A DNA stretch of 64,000 bases, taken from contig NC_061862.1 of assembly GCF_907164915.1 (NCBI RefSeq), positions 92,335,995-92,399,994 of the forward strand, written 5' to 3'. The DNA comes from Impatiens glandulifera. Taxonomy: Eukaryota > Streptophyta > Magnoliopsida > Ericales > Balsaminaceae. The translations under genes were made by a program, and so were the position numbers. Of this stretch, positions 1 to 11,828 are shown piece after piece. The stretch's first letter is position 1. Every line of letters begins with the position of its first letter. Below the pieces are notes generated by a model. The model was given only the letters and a program-made list of their open reading frames with translations. It was not told the origin of the DNA and searched no databases.

Positions 1-227
1 CCACTTATTATTTATTTTTAAATTAAATTTGTCAAATACTTTTTTCAATTCAATTAATAAGTTATTATCTTATCTCTTTAATTTAAAATTTTAACCTTTT
101 TTTTACCATATTTTGACTTGTGGTTAGTTAAAATATTTCTTAATAAAAATATTATTTATATTATCTATAATATAAATGGTAAAATATTTTTCTTATTAAA
201 AATGAATTCATGATATCTGAGTTAAAA
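1..227. other. AT-rich intergenic start of window
   Basis: No open reading frame, RNA gene or recognisable repeat end is visible here. The sequence is A/T-rich. Confidence 0.5.
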
Positions 228-730
228 ATGTTGTATTATGATTAGTCATTGTCGTATGTGTCAAGAAGAGTTTGAATCAACAACTCACTTATTTTGTATT
301 GTCGATAAATGACTAGTATTTTGAGTTTTTTGTGGAGTATTAATGAGATTTATTGGGTGATGCTCGAGTCTTTGGTTAGTTGCTGAGAAGTTTGGATTGA
401 TGCGGTTGATATGGCAGACCTACATATTTGGGTTATCATCCCAATTATTTATTTGGTAGATTATCTGGTTGGAGAGAAATCGTAGTTGTTATATGCGTAT
501 CATTCATATTATTATTATTATTATTATTATGACGCTTTCCAAGATTCGTTCAAGAAAACCAGTAGAAGTAAAACGTGTCGGGAAATTAATCGTTTTTTTC
601 AAAAATTTATGAGTTCGATAACTTATTAAGTATGCTTTTTTTTTTTCACATTGTCATGCTTGATTGTTGTGTTATTAAATGAATTTTTTCATTTTTAATA
701 AACATTTATCATTTAAAAATTTTTAATATT
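228..730 (+). mobile_element. 5'-truncated LINE 3' end (zf-RVT remnant)
   Basis: This stretch is clearly homologous to 58430-58890, the 3' end of the LINE at the other end of the window. Translation near 240-300 gives a degenerate Cys/His knuckle (C-R-M-C, then T-T-H-L-F) typical of the zf-RVT domain that ends plant LINE ORF2 proteins. It is followed by in-frame stops, an ATT-rich tract at 505-530 and a shared 3' segment ending in an A/T-rich tail. It is non-functional. The homology to the second copy is seen directly; the family assignment follows from the zf-RVT pattern and the RT domain of the other copy. Confidence 0.7.
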
Positions 731-1733
731 TTTTTTTGTTTTTGTAATTTAGATAGGGAGGACTAATCTAATCACATCTTTTAATTCAACCAACCAATAT
801 AAATTACAATTCAGTTTATTCATAGTTTGTTTATTTGCAATATCATTTGTTAATATTTATCATTTAGGAGTAATTGGTTAGAAATTATTTAAATAATTTT
901 ATTTTATTCAATGTTATTCTATTTATTATTTATTCTATTATTTAATTTATTAATCAAATTATCTTACATTTTAAATTATTATTTTTTATTTATCATTATA
1001 TATTAATACCCCTTTAAATATATTTATCAAAAAAATCTTTAACTAATCAAAATTATCAAACATCATTATTACTCGTTAAATAATTAATTAAAAACATGTT
1101 TGATTCAATTTATTTGCTTAAACTTATTTATAAGTTACTTTTATTGATTAACTAATTTATGCAGGGATTGGGCTTAAGCCAAACCAAATACTGCAATTTA
1201 TTACCTAATCAAATTTTTTTTTTATGTATTACAACTTTTTTAAATAAGAATATTTTTTTTATTACCGGTCTAATATATATTCTGAAATGATATTTGTTAA
1301 TGTTGATCTTTATTTATTATTAAGGTTTAGAAATGAATAGTTGAATAAAAATATGAGAAATCCAAATAGTTACACAATTATAATTTTAATTAAAAACTTA
1401 ACATGCTCTTCGACAAGGGCAACAACATAGTCAAAATTAAATAGTAGACCCATTCTTCTACAAAAAAACAAAAAAAAAAAAAATCTTTGAAAATTAACAA
1501 GTCCCTACCCACCCACATACACAGTGTCATATCGTGATCAAGGAATTAGGACAAATAGCCAAATTTATATATATTGTGTGGGGCATCAAAATACAATAAG
1601 TGCATCCAAAATAAAATATTTATTAATAATTTCTTTTGATTCTAGATTTTCTTTAAATAAAATAAAAAAGAAGATTAATAAAATTGATGATCATTTGATT
1701 CCTAATAACCTTTAAAAAATGATTAAAAACTAA

Positions 1734-1764
<31 letters not shown>

Positions 1765-4485
1765 TTTTTTTTTGTGTTTTGATGTGATTTATTTAGATTA
1801 TATTTATATAAATTAAATCAATCAAGCCCTTTCATTTTTTAAATTTGTGTTGATTAAATTAAATTACAATCCTTAAGTACGAGAAAGTGAATCTTCTCCA
1901 CAAATAAGTGTACAAAGTAAAGTTTTGGGTTGTTTTTATCCGCTTTATTCTATTTTTTGAAACCCATATTTTTTAGTTTGTATTAGCTCGATTGTTTCGG
2001 ACCTTTCGGTTCTTTGGATGGCTTTGTGGAGTCGATTATCATATTTAATGAGATGAGTTTGGTTTTTGTCTTGTTCTATAGTATGCTTTTCTCTTTTGTA
2101 ATCATCGATCTTTGATTAATTCAGTTTGTTAGTATTCTTTGGACTTGTGGCTCGGTTTCATTTGATTACATTCGGCGTGGAAACACGTTATTTTCTTGTG
2201 CTTTTTTGTTTCGGATCTTCGATTTGGTTGGTGTGAGACTGACCATGTTGATCTAGCAAATTGTTGTTTCACCATTGTTCTTCTCATTTTTTAATTTATT
2301 TTTTCTTTATTGTAAAAGATTAAACATATATATATATTTATTGTAAGATTGTTAACAAAATTTATAATATTAATAAAAAAAAGGGACACTTATTGAAATT
2401 CTCAAATAATGGGGGCCATAGGCCCATACTAGTAATGACATAAATACGCGCCTCCACCAACTTTGTAGTGCTATGGGTTTTATAACCTAAAAGGAAAAAG
2501 TAGATATTAGGATAATAAAAATATAGGTTTCTTTTTATTTTAAAATTTTATTACCACAGTAGTTGATACATTTTACACAAATTTGATTAATCTAGAAAAA
2601 AAGAGGATAAAATTTTATAACATAATAATTTATTGTCAAAACTCATAATCTTCATTTTAATCTAAATATTTTGTTTTAGTAAGAATCAAATTTTAAACCC
2701 ATTCTAGATATTATTATTTTTTTATAAAAAATTAATTTATATTTAATTTAATTAAAAAAATTATATACAATATTAATTTACAACTAATACAAAATAACAT
2801 AAATAAAATTAAAATAATTATTTGTGAATATAAATAATAAATTAGAAATTCAATTTACAAGAACAATAGGAAGAAGATCTAATCATTAAACAATCTCTTG
2901 AAAGTCGAGAATGACTCTAATAACTATTAAGTATGAAAGTAAAATAAGTTAAACAATAAAAATGTGTCTTAAATTTTTTTATCAAATATTTTAAACGAAT
3001 AATGAAATATCAAATAATAATTTTCTATCTACTCATATAACTAAAATATGCAGAGGATCGACTTTCGAAAAATAATTTTAAATTCGATTACTTCGTCTCA
3101 TTTGTTACTAAGAAATAACGAACACAAAACAAATTATCAACATAATCGAATGTTATACACAACAAACGACGCACCACGCACCATTGACAGTGAGTATTAT
3201 TCGGATTATAACAATACAAGACAACAATTTCAATAAGGCTAAATAGAATATCATACCGAGTAAAATACACTATAAATTCAAATTTAAGTGACGAAAAGAA
3301 AGTCACATTTCAATGTCAATTTTTTTTTTTAATCACCTTCTTTATAATTTTTTCTATAAAAGAGAAAACGAAAATCATCTATCCGAAATTAATGAGTTAA
3401 GATTTTGTTAGTACATTCACATGTTTGTTAGGGGGCCACGAATTGACAAAATCTTAAATCCCAACAAGCTAAGACACGTATAAACATGGTGGCCATCTAT
3501 TTGTATAATTTACATAAAGGTAATTATAACCTATATTTTTGCACAAAACCATATCTATATAGGATTGTAACATTATAAGAAATCAAAAAAAAAAAAGAGC
3601 TTTAATTATGTGAAATTAAACAAAGAAAATGTAATAATGGATTTGAATGACACGTGAATGTTGTAAGTAGAAAATGAAAGGGGGAGCGTACTCTATTGAT
3701 AAAGAAGCTAGACTAATGCTAATGCATGTCCCCACAAATTTAAAGCTTGTTTGGTTAACCTTATTTTGTAATAAATAACTTGTGATTATATAATTAAATT
3801 ACAATAGTAGTTTAAATAAATAGATTATAAAATGGGTATGAAAGATATTCACCAATAAGCTGAAAAAGAAATCCTGAAAAGATTAAACTTTATCAAATAA
3901 GTTGAATCAAACTAAACCTATCTTCTCCATGTGACATCTCTGACTATGTGTGTGTGTGAGAGAGAGAGAGTGAAGTAAATGAAGTATGTATATGTATGAT
4001 GATGATAAGGCAAAAGTTGACGACGCTCCTGCCTGGCCTAGCCAAGGGTCCAAAACGTGCATTTCATTCATTATTCTTTTATCTCCATAGTGGACTTTAT
4101 ATTAATATTCTTTAGTGTTTCTCCATTTTCTCACTTTTTATTTTTTTAATAGTAAGAAGATATGGGGAACTCTACAATCAAATTATTAGGGATTATTTGC
4201 ATTAGACTAAGGTTTTAATTATAACATAAATTATTTATAAAGTAATGACAGGATAATTTTGAAGAAATTAAAGATTTTTTTTTTTTTTTGATAAAAATAG
4301 TTAAGATATTAATGTATAATAATAAAATAATAAATAATAATATAAAATAAAATATATTTTAACATTTAAGTTGTAGAATTGAGTTATCTGATTGATGAGA
4401 GTGAAGTGAAATGATATTTGATAATATTGAGTTATTTAAATAACCTCAAATCGAAAAAACCTTAAGATATATGATATTATTATAG
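731..4485. other. Intergenic region, no supported gene
   Basis: The region is A/T-rich, with only short ORFs that lack recognisable motifs. It contains a TTTA microsatellite at about 1736-1765. A GT-rich stretch at 1920-2330 resembles plant LINE 3' untranslated sequence in composition, but no diagnostic end was found. A short GT/GA simple repeat lies at 3948-3972. I see no splice-consistent coding potential on either strand. Confidence 0.5.
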
Positions 4486-4491
4486 ATGTCT

Positions 4492-4992
4492 TGTGGTGAA
4501 AATTATCGTCCTAAGAATGAAAACGGGTTATAGCAACCGTAGTGGAATGCAGAACAATAGCGTAAAAATAAAAAAGAACGAAATAACGACACAAGAATTT
4601 TACCCAAGTTCGGACCAACAATGTCCTACCTTTTGCTTTCAGAGAATCGATTTACTAGAGTTATAATAGAAATTATAAACTCTAACTCTTTATTTGTTCT
4701 AGGTTTTAGTCTCACGCACACTCTTCTCATTTACAATATATATATATATAGGGTTTTAAAATTCATAACTAAGGTAAAGATCATGAGATATCTTTGACAT
4801 CTCTACCATGATATGATCTCGTGACGATTTAGTTGATATTTTCATAATAATACGATTTGATTGACATCTTCATCATTATATGATTTCATACTTTTTTAAA
4901 TCCAATAAATAATCGCACATATTTTCCTTCTTCTTTTTTACCTAACATTGAGGCACACTAAATTGGGCCTCAAAACCCAAAGCCCAATTCCA
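4492..4992 (-). repeat. Copia LTR, left copy (3' LTR of the element)
   Basis: This 501-bp repeat starts TGTGGTGAAAATTATC and ends near CCCAATTCCA. It aligns along its length with 7713-8208, sharing blocks such as GCAACCGTAGTGGAAT and TTCGGACCAACAATGTC. Because the element is on the minus strand, this is its downstream LTR. Confidence 0.85.
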
Positions 4993-5079
4993 TAAATTCT
5001 CCACATTGCCTCTATGTCTATTGTCAAATGAATGGGCCTCATCACTAAGAACACCCTAAAATTGATCCTTCTACTTCTC

Positions 5080-7614
5080 CGATTACGTTCCAACCTTTGT
5101 GACGTGAATCAAGTCGCAATATTTCTGAAACTTGATTTTCGTCACCACCTTTGTGGCCATATCTATGAGATTTTCATATGTGTGAACCTTTTTTCACAAC
5201 TATCGCTTCACTCGCTATGACATCTCGAATGCAGTGAAGTCGAATGTCGATGGGCTTTGTGCGCTTGTGAAACATCGAGTTATTGGACAAGTCTCTTCGG
5301 AGCCGGGGTTGTCCTATGGTCTTTATCTCGGGCTAACTAGTAGGATCTAAGGTTCTCTTTCGAATCCGTACTTTCCTCCTCTACCTGACCGTCTATTTCA
5401 TTCTCTTCACTAGCCTCCCATGTGTCTACCGATTCTTTAGTAATCTCTCCTAGGAATACCACCTCAAACTCGGTCCTCTTTCTAACGACTTCGCCAACTT
5501 CGATTGACTGTGTTGCTCCATAATATGACTTGGTTTCCTTAAAGACCATGTCACCTAATGATGCACTTGGTCGTCTCCCCATCCTTGTAAAATAGTTTCT
5601 AACCTTTACTCCTCTTAAGGTATCCAAAGAACATACACTTCTTCACTCTCGGATCAAACTTTCCATCCCGTTGGTGCATGTAAGCCACACACCCAAATAC
5701 CTTCAGGCTGTCGAGTTTTGGAGGAGCGTCATTCCAAACTTCTTATGATGGATTGCATTCCAATGTCGTCAATGAACAACGATTGATAAGATAAGTTGTA
5801 GTGTTAACCGCCTAACCCCAAAACCGCTTTGGTAGACCGGCCTCAAATAACATACACCAGACACGCTCAAGTAACATTATGTTCATACGCTCTTCCAAGC
5901 CATTCTATTGCGGCGCCTGTCAAACGGTTTTGTGATGAACCATTCCTTCTTCCTTGATAAAATTATTGAACTACTCGCCTATGTACTCTAAACTATTATC
6001 TTTTCAGAGCTTTTTAACCTTCTTCCCGGTCTGAGTCTCTATCATCTTTTCCATTCCTTGAACTTAACACATTCCTCATCCTTGTGCTTCAAGATGTATA
6101 CCCAAACCTTGCGCAAACAATCATCAATGAAGGTGATAAAGTACCGACCTCCACTTGGAGTTACAATCCTTACCAGCCACCATAAGTTTGATAAACATAA
6201 CTGAGCGTCTCCCGAGTCACCTTAACTGACCACCCAAACTTCACCCTCATAGATTTACCGTATATACAGTTCACACAAAACTCCAAATCATCAAGTCTCT
6301 CCTTATCAAAATAGTCTCTCTTACTCAACTCCTTTAAACCCCTCTCACTTACGTGCCCCAATCTCTTCTTCCATAGACTCGTGGGCGATACCTCTCGAGG
6401 CTCCGTCACTACCACCATATCACCAACCAAAGTGTTGCCTTGAAAAACGTAAAGACTCCTCTCTCACATGCCTCTCATTATCACTAACGACCTTTTTGTG
6501 ATCTTCAATATGTTCTTCTCACCCTTCCATGCAAAACCAAGTTGGTCTAGTGAGCCAAGATAGATTAAATTCCTCCGAAGGTTTAGGACGTGTCGTACGT
6601 TCTTCAATACCCTCTCAATTCCATGATGCGTCTTAAAACACACTATTCTGATATCTATCACCCTACAAGACTTGTTTTTACATAACAAAACATCTTCCAC
6701 CAATGTATTCTCATAGGTCTCGAACTAACTCTCAGTAGGTGTCATATGGAACGAACACCTGAAATCCATAATCCAATGCTTGTCGGAATGATTAGTGAAG
6801 ACAACAAGAATTTCTACAATTCCGTACCCATTCTCGACCTCTTGAACAAACGTTGTTTCTCTACTCTTCTTCCCGTCATTACTCAAATCTAGAAAATCTC
6901 GCTTAAAGTTCCCCTCCTTGTCATAATTGTAGCACTTAGTAGATTTCTTCCTGAGAGACTTCGAATGCCTCTTCTTATTTCTTTTATTGTCTCTCCTCTC
7001 GGTTTTTCCTCGAACCAAAAGTCCATCTCCACTTACATTACTCTCTTCATTCTTCTTCTTTTGGTTATTCGATCTCAACACATTCATCACATCATCGAGG
7101 GTAAGATTCTCCCTCCCATGTTTGAGTATGTCTATGAACGTCTCATACAACTTCAATAAAGAATTCAAAAGCATCAATGCCTTATCATCATCCTTGTATT
7201 TCTCCCCGATGTTTTCCAAATTAAGGAGAATCTTGACATAATTGTCGAGATGCGTCTACAAGTCCTTCCCCTTAGTCATTCTAAACATGGAGAATCTCTA
7301 CTTAATGTAGATTCAAGACGACAATGTTTTAGTCATATACAAAGACTCTAACTAAAGTCACACCTCTATTGTCGTTGTGAAATTAACAACCTCTTGTAAC
7401 ACCTTATCACTAATATTAAGAATCAAGGTGTTATAGTCCCTTTTCAAACACCTTCATCTTTTTCACCGCATCCATCGAGGTCGGTAATTGCAATTCCATC
7501 GAGTGCTTTAGAAACTCTCATGTTGCTTAAGTGTGCCTTTATCTTCATCTTCCACAACCCAAAGTCCTTTGTCCTATCGAACTTCTCGATATCAACCTTA
7601 GAAGTCAACTCCAT
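5080..7614 (-). pseudogene. Copia gag-pol remnant (Gag, PR, pre-IN, RNase H end; no RT)
   Basis: Reading from 7614 downward: a Gag N-terminus with the copia pattern DIEKFDRTKDFGLWKMK; Gag continuing at 7219-6725 with a degraded zinc knuckle (CYNYDKEGNFKRD, second Cys and His lost); a protease-like WIMDFRCSFHMTP, where the usual DSG is DFR; the linker to integrase (KNVRHVLNLRRNLIYLGSLD) at 6703-6464; and a pre-integrase domain with LGHVSERGLKELSK and FCVNCIYGK at 6430-6170. Integrase core traces run from about 6160 to 5640 with breaks, followed by the integrase-RT linker at 5627-5337. The last recognisable piece (5300-5080) is the RNase H tail with H-K-R-T-K-H-I-D and D-M-A-T-K-V-V-T. The reverse transcriptase should lie between 5337 and 5300 and is absent. 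Confidence 0.8.
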
Positions 7615-7696
7615 CGTAAATCTTCAAAATAATTGACCGAATCAAGAAAACAAAACTCACCAAAAAAATCGAACCGCGACCACCTTATGCCAACTT

Positions 7697-7709
7697 GGCT
7701 CTGATACCA
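7697..7709 (-). other. Primer-binding site (initiator tRNA-Met)
   Basis: On the minus strand this reads TGGTATCAGAGCC, complementary to the 3' end of initiator tRNA-Met, the usual copia primer. It lies three bases inside the right-hand LTR. Confidence 0.85.
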
Positions 7710-7712
7710 GTT

Positions 7713-8208
7713 TGTAGTGAAAACTATCACCATAAGAATGAAAGAGGAATAATAGCAACCGTAGTGGAATACAGAACAATAGCGTAAAAATAAGAAATAA
7801 CGAAATAACGACACACAAATCTTACTCATGTTCGGACCAACAATGTCTTACGTCCTGCTTTCAGAAAATCGATTTAATAGAGTTATAATAGGTATTACAA
7901 ACTATAACTCTCTCTATTTGTTCTAGGTTTTAGTCTTACACACGCTCTTCTTGTTTACAATATATATACTTTTGAAACTAATAATTAGGATAAAGATCAT
8001 GTGATATCTTTGACATCTTCACCATGATATAATCTCGTGACGATTTAGTTGACATTTTCATAATAATACGATTTGATTGACATCTTCATCATTATGTGAT
8101 TTCATGCCTTTTTTAATCCAACAAAAAATCATGCACATCTTCCTTCCCTTTTTGTACCTATCATTGATGCACATCAAATTGGACCTCAAAACCGTATACT
8201 CTATTTCA
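7713..8208 (-). repeat. Copia LTR, right copy (5' LTR of the element)
   Basis: A 496-bp partner of 4492-4992, starting TGTAGTGAAAACTATC and ending near CTCTATTTCA. It lies next to the primer-binding site, so it is the upstream LTR on the minus strand. Many substitutions separate it from its partner, so the insertion is old. Confidence 0.85.
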
Positions 8209-8215
8209 AATGTCT

Positions 8216-10085
8216 TTATTTAAATATTTTGTCACATACTGAAGAATTCGAGTTCTGCTATAGTTAATAAACTCTTATCCCTTGGTCTAGGCTTTGAAAG
8301 GGCACAACTAAGGAAGTAGCGAGACAGCCCATCCAAGCCACATTGCGAACCAACTTACAGATTGAGGGGACAACCACGCTCCATTGATTCTGATAAAATA
8401 GTGCTCATTCCTGGTACCTTCAACGGTCCCATACTAAACGCAACTTTCCTCACTTCCTCATCGTCTTTTTTTTTATAGCTAATGTTATTTTTCTATATTT
8501 ATTTTGTATTAATAAGTTGATCAAATAATTACATATTATTAATTGTGAATGAAGATGTTTAAAATTTGCTATGGAAATTAATGGCAAGCCAAGAAACAAT
8601 GAAGAACTTTGCAATGACATTGGTATAATTGTTGTCTGGGTAAATACTCAAAGATTGACATATTGTTTGATAGTTGTTTAATATGAAAATAACAAATAAT
8701 TGTGTTTTAGTTTACTTTAATTAATTAATGAGAAATCTTTGATGTCTACTTGGTTAATTGTTGAATTATTCAATGGTAGGAGAACCATTTAGATTATTTT
8801 TTTCATTCATCACAAAAAGCATGAAAGTCACTTTTTTTATATAGAAAAAATGACTATCACCCAATGAGATTTATAAATAATGGGCCTATGCTTGTTTAGG
8901 TCTGAAAAATAAATGATTGCATTCTGTATTTGTCAAAAGAAAAAAATTATTAGAATAGAAATGGTAATTTTTTTTATTTTTTAAAAAGAAAGAAATTATT
9001 TGAAATTGCATACAGCTAAGAGGTGTTACTTATTGGAAGATGAAACCATTGACTGAGATCCAACCAAGAAAACAGTAGCCCAAAATGGATCTGCATCTTT
9101 GACCCTTTTATGTCATTCTTTATAAGTGACCCCACAAGGCCGAAAGCTTTTTAATTTACCCATAAATTTTTTATTTTTAATATCAAATCTATCCTCCAAC
9201 ATGTGTTAGATATTCATTATTTAGTAAAGATTTTGTGGTTAATTATTTCTTTTCGAATTATCTACATAAAAAATAATGAGAGTTCTTAACAATTTCTTAT
9301 AGAAACCAACATTAATTTTCAAAGGGACAAACTCAATCGAGGTTAAACACATTTTAAATAAGACTCCTTGATTCTCAAAGTAATTTTCATAATTGTTTTA
9401 TTAAACTCAATATAAATTATTATGATGCACTAACTCATCCATCTTTGTCATTAAAAAAAGAGAAAATATCTCATTCAAATAGAAATCTTCCAAAATTGAG
9501 AGATATGATTGAGTACCTAGTCAGTAAATTTCTAAATTACATCATCAATCTTTTTTTATGATTTAAGTGAGAGTCGATTTAGATAAAAAAAAATTAACTA
9601 GTCAAATTTTTATGATTTTAAATTTATGATAATAAGATTTTACGAGTTTATATATAATTTTACGATTTTATATAATTTAAAAAAAAAAGTGAATTTATAT
9701 TTATGAAATAAAAAAAGATAATTATTTATTCATTCATTTGATTGAATTTGTAAAGATGACAAAAGGGTTATTTATTAATTTTTAGTATTATTTATTACTA
9801 TTATTTAATTAATTTTATATTTAATTATATATAAATAATAATAAATAAGACTAACTTTTGAAAATAAACTCAATTTTAATAGTTCTCATTTCTCAAGTTA
9901 TAAACTATTGAATGTAAGTTATTTGGCCCATTTCAATTAACCGTGAACACTTTTAATCCACAATCCCACACTAAGAAATTTGATTTTTTTTTTTTTCATT
10001 CTAGACATATATAGTATTATATGATTTAAGGTAAAATAATAATAATAATAATTTATACTTTTAGCTTCAAACAACCTAAAGTAAT
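8216..10085. other. Intergenic region, no supported gene
   Basis: A/T-rich sequence without long ORFs, RNA genes or clear repeat termini. Nothing here can be assigned. Confidence 0.5.
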
Positions 10086-10204
10086 AATAATATATATATA
10101 TAATAATATATATATATATATATATATATAATGTTTAATTTTTAAAATGTCCGGATTGCCAAATGTTATAGGTATGGTTTGAACTTGCAACCTAACAAAA
10201 CAAG

Positions 10205-11513
10205 CAGTGGCGGACCTACAAGGGGGGCCTTGGGGGGCCCGGGCCTCCCCCAACCTTAAGATAAATTGTTTTTTATATATATATTTGACAAGTAAGTCTT
10301 AGTCCAGTTGGTTTGGTAACCAAACTCTGAAGATGAGGTCAGGTGATCAAACCCTGGCCTCACCTTTAATTTATTTTAACATATAATAATAGTATTTACT
10401 ATTTTAAAAATTTATAAGAAAATATAAATTAATAGTGTTTATTATTTTAAAAATTTATAAGAAAATATAAATTAATATTAATAAACAAGTTAAAATAGTT
10501 AGGCTGAAATCTATTAAATTAGATTTTCATATTTTGCATTTGATGAAAAAATTATTGGGAATTACAAGTGAGTTGTCACTTTGCCTACAAAGAGGAGAGC
10601 AAAATATAGTTCAAGGCATGTCATTGATTTCGAGTTCGAAAAATCAATTACAAAAATTTAGAGAAGATGGATGACATGATATTTTGGACCAAGTTAACAG
10701 TTTTTGTCAATTACACTCGATCTTAATATTTGATATGAATAAACATATGATAATTGATAGCAATGATAGGCGGAGAAGAAAAGAGGAACTCATCACTAAT
10801 CTTCATCATTATCGTGTGGAAATCTTTTGTCAGGTATAATAAAATTGGCTGCATATCATGTCTTCCTCCCAGAAATTCATTCTCCCAATTTGATATTCGT
10901 AAACTCATTCGTCTTGCCAAACTTTATCCCAAAAATTTCACAGGCAGTGATTATTTATTTTTGGAACAACAACTTCGGGCTTACTTATTTAATTTGCGGG
11001 ATGATCCTCAATTTTCTTAAATTGAAGACTTGGGAATTCTTGCTCAAAAATTGATTGCAACAGAAAAACATATAGTCTTTCCATTGGTTTATCGATTGAT
11101 AGAGTTGGCTTTAGTTTTATCAGTTGCACCTGCATCCGTTGAAAGAGTTTTTTTCTGCAATGAAGACCGTGAAGACTGATTTGCGTAATCGAATGGGAGA
11201 TGAATAGATGAATGATAGTTTAGTTGTATATGTTGAGAAAGATATTTTCTCAACAATTGAAAATGTGCCAAATATTGTAATATTTTCAACAAATAGAATC
11301 TCGTAAAATAAATTTGTCTTCTTCTGAACCGACTCATGAACAAGAATAATTTAGTGATTGTGTTTATTAGTATTTTATAATTGTGTTTGTTAGTATTTTT
11401 ATGTAATTATCGAGTAAAATTTTAATTAGAAGATGTATTTAATTGATCACCAAAAAATGCTACGTTACTATATATTTGGCCCCCCCGAGAAAATATTTCT
11501 GGGTCCGCCACTG
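10205..11513 (+). mobile_element. hAT DNA transposon, deletion derivative, with perfect 8-bp TSD
   Basis: The element is 1309 bp long. It begins CAGTGGCGGACCTA and ends with the complement GGGTCCGCCACTG, a terminal inverted repeat of about 12-14 bp. AAAACAAG flanks it on both sides (10197-10204 and 11514-11521), the 8-bp duplication diagnostic of the hAT superfamily. G/C-rich subterminal runs lie at both ends (10220-10250 and 11478-11487). Only the C-terminal part of a transposase is inside, so it cannot move itself. A tRNA-like stretch at 10296-10370 (A-box-like AGTCCAGTTGGT, then a B-box-like segment) sits near the left end. Confidence 0.92.
10540..11345 (+). pseudogene. hAT transposase C-terminal remnant (dimerisation domain)
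   Basis: In shifting frames this encodes the end of a plant hAT transposase: a degraded stretch near 10600-10720 (Q-G-M-S-L-I, then D-Q-V-N-S-F-C), then KLIRLAKLYPKNFTG and LEQQLRAYLFNLRDDPQFS (10900-11020), then FPLVYRLIELALVLSVAPAS and VERVFF (11078-11155), then LRNRMGDE and NDSLVVYVEKDIFSTIEN (11175-11265). These are the hAT dimerisation-domain motifs. Stops and at least two frameshifts break it. The N-terminal zinc finger and the catalytic DDE region are absent. Confidence 0.85.
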
Positions 11514-11828
11514 AAAACAAGTACAAACTTTTAACCAACTAGACTAATAACACTTTATATTTTAAATTCAACACAAAATTTGATGAACGCGGGACATTTT
11601 AACAATATAAGTTTAACTTTTTAACTAATAATCTATAAATATATAATGATGTTTAATTTTTAAAGTGTCCGAATTATCGGGTAGAGAGCTGTGGTTAATT
11701 TGGATATTTGTGAGAGTAAATGAATATTTGGATCGGATTATGGGTTGACCTGCCATAAACATTTTTACCGTAATATTTTTTTCACGGTTTTATATATTAT
11801 TACTCGTACAAATGCACAAGATAACTAG

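Larger units (their letters stand above)
4486..8215 (-). mobile_element. Ty1/copia LTR retrotransposon, internally deleted
   Basis: Two homologous LTRs (4492-4992 and 7713-8208) bracket about 2.7 kb of internal sequence read on the minus strand. A primer-binding site matching initiator tRNA-Met lies just inside the right LTR, which fixes the orientation. Gag, zinc knuckle, protease, pre-integrase and the end of RNase H are recognisable in copia order, with many stops and frameshifts. The reverse transcriptase core is missing. The sequence (A)TGTCT flanks both outer ends (4486-4491 and 8210-8215), offset by one or two bases on the right, and is the probable target duplication. The element is dead and old. 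Confidence 0.85.
10086..11828 (+). mobile_element. Helitron-like repeat, split by a hAT insertion
   Basis: This belongs to the same repeat family as 30412-30916 and 21385-21615. Two head units are present (about 10086-10165 and 11632 onward). The terminal unit starts A|TCTATA at 11632 and ends CTAG|T at 11825-11828, preceded by an imperfect hairpin (CGTACAAATGCACAAG). A TC start, a subterminal hairpin, a CTAG end and insertion between A and T, with no target duplication, are the known Helitron termini. No Rep/helicase is encoded, so this is a non-autonomous copy. The hAT element at 10205-11513 interrupts it. Confidence 0.6.

Noticed and set aside
3048..3306. Overlapping plus and minus ORFs of 62-72 codons
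   Set aside because: They are short, without motifs, splice context or promoter elements, and lie in plain intergenic sequence.
10296..10370. Possible tRNA gene (A-box and B-box-like words)
   Set aside because: No cloverleaf with a proper acceptor stem or anticodon arm can be drawn. It is at best a tRNA-derived or chance sequence inside the hAT element.
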